Shown: positions 5,676 to 10,594 of the stretch, one piece after another | How positions within the stretch are numbered: position 1 is the first letter of the stretch | Layout of the letters: the number at the start of each line of letters is the position of its first letter | From: Actinomycetota bacterium | Lineage (GTDB): Bacteria; Actinomycetota; Acidimicrobiia; Acidimicrobiales; Poriferisodaliceae | Length of the DNA: 10,594 nucleotides | Direction: 5' to 3' | Assembly: GCA_002731665.1 (NCBI GenBank) | Contig: PCCJ01000122.1 | Coordinates: 1 to 10,594 of the forward strand | Program-made: the position numbers and the translations under genes | The notes under the pieces: generated by a model | The model's database searches: none | Told to the model about the DNA's origin: nothing | What the model saw: the letters and a program-made list of their open reading frames with translations, nothing else

Positions 5676-6833
5676 ATGCAAATAGAGCGTGACACTCGCG
5701 GTGCGGAAGTTGGACCCAACCAACATGAAGACGCAGATGGGTATATCGGTCCTATGCCGGCTGGTTCTGGACCTCGTAGTAACCCCCTCGGGGAGTTCCC
5801 GACGGGACCCTCAGTTGGAGAAAGACTTCCTGATGTAGTTGCCTTAAATTCTGATGGTCAGAACGTCGACCTGCACAGCGATCGCAATGGCCAACAAGCT
5901 GTACTTATCTTTACGCGTTCGGTGGTTTGGTGACCTCCATGTCGCACCCAGCTGGTCGAGTTGGAAAAAGGTATGGAAAATTTCGAGGCCGCCGGAGCTA
6001 AGGTTTATGTCCTGAGCTACGACGAGGTTGACGCCCTTGCGGACTTCAAAGCAGCTCATGAAGCGACGTTCACCATGCTGTCCGACCCAAGTAGCGATGT
6101 TATTCGCTCTTTCGGAATTTTGAATACCCTGATAGCCGAAGATGAGAACCCGTGGTATGGAATTCCTTACCCCGGCGTTTATGTAACGGACGTCGACGGC
6201 ATAATTATCGAAAAATTCTTTGAGAATAATTACGCGGTTCGTCCTGGCCCTGAACAACTTCTGGCTGCAGTCAAAGGCGAAGAAGTTATTCTTGACAAGC
6301 GAACTGGCGAAAATGCTGAGGTTACTGTCGAGGTAGAGTTCGACGGGGACAGCCTTCCTTTAGGCATTACCCGGCAGGTCGTAGCTCGATTTTCTGTTCC
6401 GAAGGGGATGCATCTATACGATGAACCTGTCCCAGAAGGTCTGGTTGCTGCAAGCATCGAGCTTGATGAACACCTAGAAGGCATTTTGGCCTATACCCCT
6501 GTATCTCCTGAGACACGACCAGTAACGTTAAGTATCGATGACCACACTCTAGAGGTGTACGAAGGTGACGTCGTCATCCGCTTGCCAGTTGCTCAAAATG
6601 GTCGAGCAATAGAAAAAGACGATGATGGTCGTTGGGTGTCAATCAGCGGAAGTGTGCGGTGGCAGGCGTGCGATACCGAAACTTGTGGTCTCCCGCAAGA
6701 ACAACGCTTTAGTTTCCGTGTTCCTGCAGCCTTCACCATTATGGCAGATATGGGTCCGGGTGAAGGCCGAGTGCCTTCAATGAATGGCGCTGCTCACTTC
6801 CAAGAACTTACGGCGAGAAGACAACGTTCATAA
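5676..6833 (+). CDS. Selenocysteine-containing peroxiredoxin/thioredoxin-fold protein fused to a DsbD-alpha-like domain
   Basis: Read through one in-frame TGA, the gene codes for 385 residues. Residues 1-50 are Gly/Pro-rich and polar with no signal peptide. Residues 51-210 form an AhpC/TSA-type redoxin: GERLPDVVALNSDG, then VLIFTRSVVW, then U86-P-P-C89-R-T-Q-L-V-E-L, SDPSSDVIRSFGI, and YPGVYVTDVDG. Relatives carry Cys-x-x-Cys where this protein has TGA-x-x-Cys, so U86 is very probably selenocysteine. Residues about 215-360 resemble the N-terminal alpha domain of the thiol:disulfide interchange protein DsbD, including WQACDTETCGLP with Cys332 and Cys337. No other Cys is present, so four redox residues form two pairs. 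Predicted role: a cytoplasmic peroxide- or disulfide-reducing enzyme whose Sec centre is recharged by the C-terminal pair (inference). A Cys-to-TGA mutation or sequencing error is the main alternative, but the rest of the frame is intact. Confidence 0.85.
5931..5933 (+). other. In-frame TGA read as selenocysteine (Sec86)
   Basis: The codon follows GTG GTT TGG and precedes CCT CCA TGT, giving V-V-W-U-P-P-C. In redoxins of this type this is the position of the peroxidatic or attacking Cys of the CxxC motif. The same frame is open on both sides, from 5670 to 5930 and from 5934 to 6830. Other genes in the window end in TGA (2337-2339, 5409-5411, 7732-7734, 8954-8956), so TGA is not a general sense codon. 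Confidence 0.85.
5937..5964 (+). promoter_or_regulatory. Putative bacterial SECIS stem-loop
   Basis: The stem starts 3 bases after the TGA. CCA (5937-5939) pairs with TGG (5962-5964), a 2x2 internal loop follows, TCG (5942-5944) pairs with CGA (5957-5959), one C is bulged, and the top helix ACC (5946-5948) pairs with GGT (5954-5956) under the loop CAGCT. A shifted top pairing gives the loop AGCT, starting 16 bases after the TGA. Both loops carry G within the first three bases. Bacterial SECIS elements sit immediately after the UGA with a G near the start of the apical loop, which SelB recognises. Folding was done by eye. Confidence 0.55.
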
Positions 6834-6851
6834 TTCGACAAGCTCGTCGAA
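6834..6851 (+). terminator. Hairpin directly after the selenoprotein stop codon
   Basis: TTCGAC (6834-6839) and GTCGAA (6846-6851) form a perfect 6-bp stem with a 6-base loop, beginning right after the TAA. No T-tract follows. It probably ends the selenoprotein transcript; the downstream VOC gene has its own promoter. Confidence 0.45.
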
Positions 6852-7089
6852 GATCTAATATTGACGATTAAATTATTGGGGATTCGAGGCTGAGCTTTTT
6901 AATTTCTCGACAGCCGTAAATAGCAATATCGTTTTTTGAAAATCTTATTAGATAAACAGTTTTTCCTGTCAAAACTAAATGAGTCCCGAGTGACGCAGAC
7001 ATTGCCGGTTTCGTTGAATCTTTGCGAGCTCCTGTTGAAATTTTGACGCCACGACTAGGTGTCTCATATTGACGACCACGTCGAGATGT
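6852..7089. other. Intergenic region upstream of the second VOC gene
   Basis: No convincing gene was found. On the minus strand an open frame runs from 7119 to 6868, and the part from an ATG at 7002 could code for a 44-residue peptide (MSASLGTHLVLTGKTVYLIR and onward), but it has no Shine-Dalgarno sequence or leaderless -10 box and no recognised family. The right end contains the promoter of the VOC gene. Confidence 0.4.
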
Positions 7090-7095
7090 TAGTAT
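7069..7095 (+). promoter_or_regulatory. Leaderless promoter of the VOC-amidohydrolase operon, with a dyad in the spacer
   Basis: TTGACG (7069-7074) is a good -35 box and TAGTAT (7090-7095) a good TANNNT -10 box, separated by a short 15-base spacer. The ATG at 7102 follows after exactly 6 bases, and no Shine-Dalgarno sequence exists, so the transcript is probably leaderless. Within the spacer, CGAC-CAC-GTCG (7073-7083) is a small perfect dyad that could bind a regulator. Confidence 0.5.
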
Positions 7096-7101
7096 TCGCC
7101 T

Positions 7102-7734
7102 ATGCCTGAACTCGATCATCTTATATTTGCGTCACCTGACCTTTCCGAAGGCGTTCGGATCATTGATTCACTTAGCGGGCAAAAGGCAGTTCCAGGCGGT
7201 CCTCACGTTAACTTCGGTACCAAAAATTATCTACTTACGTTTAATGACAAAACCTATTTTGAAATAATAGGAATTGACCTAAATCAAGAGAAACCGACGA
7301 GGCCAAGGCCGTTTGGTATCGACACTATGAGTAGTCCGGCACTTGTGGGCTACGCTATACACCCGACTGCAAACGAAACTCTTGAAGATGTCGTAGCGTT
7401 TATGCAAAAAGCAAAATTTGACCCTGGACAAATTTCAGAAATGAGTCGTGTCAAACCTGAAGGCGAAACAATAAGTTGGCGGTTGACTATAGGAGGAGAC
7501 TCAGGAGCAGCCAGTAACGGCGCATTCCCATTTGCTATCGATTGGGGAGCTGAGCCGAGCCCTGCTGTTTCATTGCCATCCATGGGTTCACTAGTTTCTT
7601 TAACTGTCAGCAATCCTGACGTCGAAGTCCTTGCTTCGGTAGATGCTTTAGACGTGGGGGTCCTGACTGTAGAAGGTCCAGTGGGTTTGACAGCAAGGGT
7701 AGCAATAGGGGATCGAGTAATCGAGATAAGCTGA
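7102..7734 (+). CDS. Glyoxalase-like (VOC superfamily, Glyoxalase_3 type) protein
   Basis: The 210-residue protein resembles the Glyoxalase_3 group of VOC proteins. LDHLIFASPDL (4-14) with His6 opens the first module; PGGPHVNFGTKNYLLTF (31-47) with His35 is the group's signature; and YFEIIGID (52-59) supplies Glu54. His6 and Glu54 are likely metal ligands. The second module is more diverged, ending in VEGPVGLTARVAIGDRVIEIS, so an inactive or structural second half is possible. Its substrate is unknown; it is not closely similar to the VOC protein at 4881-5411. The start is fixed by the leaderless promoter. Only 28 bases separate it from the M20 amidohydrolase gene, so the two are probably co-transcribed and may act on the same compound class. 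Confidence 0.8.
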   Translation: MPELDHLIFASPDLSEGVRIIDSLSGQKAVPGGPHVNFGTKNYLLTFNDKTYFEIIGIDLNQEKPTRPRPFGIDTMSSPALVGYAIHPTANETLEDVVAFMQKAKFDPGQISEMSRVKPEGETISWRLTIGGDSGAASNGAFPFAIDWGAEPSPAVSLPSMGSLVSLTVSNPDVEVLASVDALDVGVLTVEGPVGLTARVAIGDRVIEIS

Positions 7735-7762
7735 CCTCAGTATCTTGATTGAGGGCTTAATT

Positions 7763-8956
7763 GTGACATTGAAGATTGAAGATGTTATCCAGAAAACAAT
7801 CACCTCCCATAACGACAAGATTGTTGACCTTTCCCATAGGGTTTGGGACAACCCTGAAACGGCATTCGAAGAAGAAAAAAGTTCTCGCTGGACGGCGCAA
7901 CTGTTATCCGAGTTTGGGTATCAAATCACTACCGGAGTTGCGGATCTCCCGACAGCCTTCTCTGGCGAGATAGGTTCAGGTCCGCTAACAATTGGTATCT
8001 GCGCTGAACTAGATGCATTGCCGGGAATTGGCCACGCTTGTGGGCACAATATGATAGCTGCTTCAGCCGTAGCCGCGGCTATAGGCCTTGCTCCTGTTGC
8101 TGACGATTTAGGCATTACCATCAGAATCTTGGGCACTCCTGCCGAAGAAGTAGGTGGCGGTAAAATATTGATGCTGGAACGCGGAGCATTCGATGGCGTG
8201 CATATGGCGATGATGGTTCACCCTTCTCCAAACGAATCAGACTTGTTTCCGACTTTAGCGATTAATCAATGCGATTTTCATTTCGAGGGCAGGACGGCGC
8301 ATGCTTCCGTTACTCCAAACTTAGGAATAAATGCAGCTGATGGAATCACTGTTGCACAAGTAGCTTTAGGTTTACTGCGGCAACATTTGGAACCAGGAGA
8401 TCAGATCCATGGAATAGTGACCAACGGCGGTGAAGCCCCCAATATTGTCCCGGGAAATGCCACCGCTAGATACTTTATGCGAGCGCCGACTTTGGAAGCT
8501 TTGAGAGAGCTTCAGCCAAGAGTGGACAATTGTTTTAAAGCGGGAGCCTTGGCTACCGGGTCTGAACTACAGATTGAATCTCTAGGTCCTCCTTATTCGG
8601 AGTTTATGCATGATTATGAACTGGCTGACTTATATCGAAAAAATGCAAACATGATCGGTCGAAAGGCAGGTAAACCTAGCAATGTTGCCGCCGGCTCTAC
8701 CGATATGGCCAACATCAGCTTGTTGATCCCGACTATTCACCCGATGCTCGGTTTGGATTGTTTTCCGGCTGTTAACCACCAACCGGAATTTGCTCAATAC
8801 TGTGTAACAACCACTGCTGATGAAACACTTGTGCAAGGCGGCGTTGCTATGGCGTTAACAGCGTCCGATGCTGCAAACAAACCTGAAGTTCGTAGCCGTC
8901 TAGTAAAAGCTGACACTACCTACAGCGCGTTTGCTGAGTATCCATGGACCTTTTGA
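7763..8956 (+). CDS. M20 family (M20D-type) metal-dependent amidohydrolase/aminoacylase
   Basis: The protein has 397 residues from a GTG start and matches M20D amidohydrolases such as p-aminobenzoyl-glutamate hydrolase, N-acyl-amino-acid and indole-acetyl-amino-acid hydrolases. The catalytic domain carries LDALPGIGHACGHN (83-96) with ligands Cys93 and His95, PAEEVGGG (126-133) with Glu128-Glu129, and MVHPS with His153. FEGRTAHASVTP (174-185) is in the inserted dimerisation domain. The catalytic domain resumes with GSTDMANIS (311-319), PTIHP and NHQPEF with His339. All expected metal and catalytic residues are present, so it should be an active cytoplasmic hydrolase that releases an amine or amino acid from an N-acyl substrate. 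The GTG at 7763 has GAGG 8 bases upstream; a TTG at 7745 would add six residues. It is probably co-transcribed with the VOC gene. Confidence 0.88.
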   Translation: MTLKIEDVIQKTITSHNDKIVDLSHRVWDNPETAFEEEKSSRWTAQLLSEFGYQITTGVADLPTAFSGEIGSGPLTIGICAELDALPGIGHACGHNMIAASAVAAAIGLAPVADDLGITIRILGTPAEEVGGGKILMLERGAFDGVHMAMMVHPSPNESDLFPTLAINQCDFHFEGRTAHASVTPNLGINAADGITVAQVALGLLRQHLEPGDQIHGIVTNGGEAPNIVPGNATARYFMRAPTLEALRELQPRVDNCFKAGALATGSELQIESLGPPYSEFMHDYELADLYRKNANMIGRKAGKPSNVAAGSTDMANISLLIPTIHPMLGLDCFPAVNHQPEFAQYCVTTTADETLVQGGVAMALTASDAANKPEVRSRLVKADTTYSAFAEYPWTF

Positions 8957-9115
8957 ACCTGAAGTCTTGTTGAACGGTGTAAGCAATCATGGATATTCGA
9001 TCGAATTTCTATTTCTTAGTTATTGCATGAAAGTCATTTCAGATAGATCAATTCACTCGTGCAGCGAGAAGAGTCATGCGAGTGTATCTAGTTCTAAGAA
9101 AGTTTTTTTCTAGAT
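8957..9115. terminator. Region between convergent genes with terminator-like structures
   Basis: These 159 bases separate two convergent genes. CACTCG (9054-9059) pairs with CGAGTG (9079-9084), extendable by wobble pairs, and TCTAG (9087-9091) pairs with CTAGA (9110-9114) around a run of seven T (9103-9109). Together they could end transcription from one or both sides. No gene is visible here. Confidence 0.4.
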
Positions 9116-10423
9116 TTAGCGGCTTAAAAACGTGCCACGCCTGATCACATGGCGTGCCTCCCTCGAGAAAAAGCTAGACAGGAAGAAAATTCCTATCCAA
9201 ATAAGTCCAGGCACTATAAGTAAAACTCGAACCGCAATGTACTCGGCGAGTTGCCCAAATACTAGATTGACAAGCGCCATATGTCCGGCAGCGATCAGAA
9301 TATAAAAAGACATCACACGTCCTCGGAATCGGTCATCTACAACCTGTTGAACAAGAGTCGCAGATAAGGCCATGTACGAGCCCTGAGTCCAGCCTGCTAA
9401 AGTTGAAGCGAAGAAAATGGGTAGAAGTCCGTTCGAGACACCGAGACAAACCATCGCTAAACCAGACCCGACTCCAGCAAAAATAAAAGCGATCGACCTA
9501 GCTCTATCTGTTCGTATCTGAGACACATTTAGTGTTCCTGCCACGGCGCCGGCACCCAACCCGATAAGGACTGAACTGTACAGAGAAGAAGAACCGGTAA
9601 TCTGCTCAGATAATAACGGCATCATTGAGTCAAATGCCATGGTGAAACTGCAGTGAGCTCCAACTAACGCTATTACCACTAGTATTCGACGATCATTCTT
9701 TATATACCGAAGAGCGTCAGCAAGGTCCTTACCTACTTTGGCAATTCCGTGAATAAAGGCTTGTGCAGAGCTCATATCAGATGACGTTGAATCGAGAGAG
9801 TCGCTGTTAGCAGAAGCGCCAGAAGTCTGAAGTCGAGTAGCTGCATAGACCCCAAGCGCTAGCAAGATCGCTGATACTGCAAAAACTGCACCGGCTCCAA
9901 GCGTCTCTAAAAACACAGCACCAAATAATGGGCCGAGCAGCCGAGAACCCTGCTGGGAGGTGGCAGAAATAGCAATAGCGTTGGTTAGATGAGCCGGCGG
10001 AACAACATTGGCAATTAAAGCTTGACGAGTCGGGACTGCGATCGCTTGAGCACAGCCGGTAGCGAAAGCAAGCACTCCAACCTGCCAGACCTGTATTGCA
10101 TTTACCGCTGTCGCTGCTGCGAGAACGGACGCTCCTAGAACACCGAAAATGCCGCCGGATATTAAAATTTTGCGGCGATCGAAACGGTCAGCTAAGGCTC
10201 CGGCAATTGGGCCGACGATGACGAAAGGCAAAAAACTGGCAAATGTAATCCACCCGACTGCTGTAGTAGACCCGCCGCTCAGATTGTGTACCAGCCAACC
10301 GCGACCCAAGATTTGTGCCCATCTAGAACCCGTAGTCAATACGCTGTTGGCGAATAGCCAGCAAAAATTGGTTGAAGTAAACGCAGGAAATCTTTTATTA
10401 GAGTTGTTTCCCACTTTGTTCAC
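9116..10423 (-). CDS. MFS exporter, EntS-like (DHA3/MFS_3 family)
   Basis: The protein has 435 residues and is an inner-membrane transporter with about twelve helices in two halves. The first helix starts near residue 18 (NFCWLFANSVL) and motif A is GALADRFDRRK (75-85), the loop typical of the major facilitator superfamily. GLGAGAVAGTLNVSQI and RGRVMSFYILIAAGHMALVNLVFGQ are helices of the second half; the central Ser/Asp-rich loop (SANSDSLDSTSSD) separates them. EntS-like members export siderophores and other small molecules by proton antiport; the substrate here is unknown. The GTG at 10423 is favoured because TATCTT lies exactly 6 bases upstream, the leaderless pattern of this window. A TTG at 10471 would add 16 polar residues and has only a weak purine-rich stretch before it. 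No neighbouring siderophore genes are seen. Confidence 0.82.
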   Translation of the reverse strand: MNKVGNNSNKRFPAFTSTNFCWLFANSVLTTGSRWAQILGRGWLVHNLSGGSTTAVGWITFASFLPFVIVGPIAGALADRFDRRKILISGGIFGVLGASVLAAATAVNAIQVWQVGVLAFATGCAQAIAVPTRQALIANVVPPAHLTNAIAISATSQQGSRLLGPLFGAVFLETLGAGAVFAVSAILLALGVYAATRLQTSGASANSDSLDSTSSDMSSAQAFIHGIAKVGKDLADALRYIKNDRRILVVIALVGAHCSFTMAFDSMMPLLSEQITGSSSLYSSVLIGLGAGAVAGTLNVSQIRTDRARSIAFIFAGVGSGLAMVCLGVSNGLLPIFFASTLAGWTQGSYMALSATLVQQVVDDRFRGRVMSFYILIAAGHMALVNLVFGQLAEYIAVRVLLIVPGLIWIGIFFLSSFFSREARHVIRRGTFLSR

Positions 10424-10429
10424 TTGCAC

Positions 10430-10435
10430 AAGATA
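10430..10435 (-). promoter_or_regulatory. TANNNT -10 box, possible leaderless start of the MFS gene
   Basis: On the minus strand TATCTT is followed by GTGCAA and then the GTG start at 10423, the same 6-base spacing as the other leaderless starts. If the TTG at 10471 is the true start, this is coding sequence and the match is chance. Confidence 0.35.
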
Positions 10436-10521
10436 GTCGCTACGAGCGTGGTTGCTAGTTCCTAAAGGCAAATACTCTCGTTCTAGTGGCCTGGAATAAA
10501 ACAGGTTTCTTAGAATGACAC

Positions 10522-10566
10522 CTCAGCTATACCAATACCAATACCAATACTTTAAATATAGCTGGC
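10522..10566. repeat. Hexamer tandem repeat inside an inverted repeat
   Basis: CAGCTATA (10524-10531) and its perfect reverse complement TATAGCTG (10557-10564) flank 25 bases; a T-G wobble and a C-G pair extend the stem to 10 bp. The loop holds nearly all of a 6-bp tandem array of ATACCA (10529-10550, about 3.7 copies). It lies upstream of the MFS gene and of a possible gene leaving the window to the right, so it is a plausible regulatory site. Confidence 0.6.
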
Positions 10567-10584
10567 GAGAATAGGATCGTGTCT

Positions 10585-10594
10585 ATGGTGTGGG
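10585..10594 (+). CDS. Possible start of a divergent gene, cut by the window edge
   Basis: ATG GTG TGG begins at 10585. AGGA lies 8 bases upstream as a Shine-Dalgarno sequence, and TAGGAT (10572-10577) lies 7 bases upstream and could equally be a leaderless -10 box. Only three codons are visible, so this is a suggestion from signals and position alone. Confidence 0.25.

Noticed and set aside
5670..5933. A separate 87-residue protein ending at the TGA, with a second gene from the TTG at 5961
   Set aside because: The first would stop in the middle of the redoxin core just before its active site and the second would lack the first strands and the active Sec; both are in the same frame with no stop between, so one readthrough gene explains both.
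5931..5933. TGA read as Trp under an alternative genetic code, or a simple pseudogene
   Set aside because: Several other genes in the window stop at TGA at family-typical ends, and the frame after the TGA is intact with conserved motifs. The position matches a redox Cys, not a Trp; a pseudogene would not be expected to break exactly there.

Overview
The window looks like accessory chromosomal DNA from a free-living, probably marine or freshwater bacterium, tentatively an actinobacterium (Acidimicrobiia-like). Two signs point there. The left edge holds the Lys/Ala/Pro-rich tail of a HupB- or H1-like nucleoid protein. Several genes also start without a leader: a TANNNT -10 box lies exactly 6 nt before the start codon. 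Both are inference, and no marker gene in the window fixes the taxon. TGA is an ordinary stop codon for several genes here, so the organism does not use a code in which TGA means Trp. No rRNA, tRNA, mobile element or CRISPR array was seen.

Layout: (1) 1-83, C-terminal tail of a histone-like protein, then a perfect 13-bp hairpin terminator. (2) 197-670 (-), SnoaL/NTF2-like protein; 845-1372 (-), pentapeptide-repeat protein; both read leftwards. (3) 1533-2339 (+), SAM-dependent methyltransferase, divergent from the pentapeptide gene. (4) 2410-3429 (-), metal-dependent amidohydrolase, divergent from (5) 3602-4783 (+), a class C beta-lactamase-fold serine hydrolase. (6) 4881-5411 (+), VOC/glyoxalase-fold protein. 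(7) 5676-6833 (+), the main find: a 385-residue peroxiredoxin/thioredoxin-fold protein interrupted by one in-frame TGA (5931-5933), exactly where the first residue of a CxxC redox motif belongs (UPPC), followed by a DsbD-alpha-like domain with its own Cys pair. (8) 7102-7734 and 7763-8956 (+), a second VOC protein and an M20-type amidohydrolase, probably one operon. (9) 9116-10423 (-), an EntS-like MFS exporter. (10) 10424-10594, a promoter region with a hexamer repeat inside an inverted repeat and a possible new + strand start at the edge.

How the genes may work together: most are small-molecule enzymes (C-N or ester hydrolases, VOC enzymes, a methyltransferase, an exporter) that would suit breakdown or modification of organic compounds, but no single pathway can be read from them. 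The exciting element is the selenoprotein. The TGA lies in a W-U-P-P-C-R motif, the reading frame continues without a stop for 300 codons, and a stem-loop with a G in its apical loop starts a few bases after the TGA, as expected of a bacterial SECIS. The domain fusion suggests an internal electron relay between the Sec/Cys centre and the C-terminal Cys pair, apparently in the cytoplasm because no signal peptide is present.
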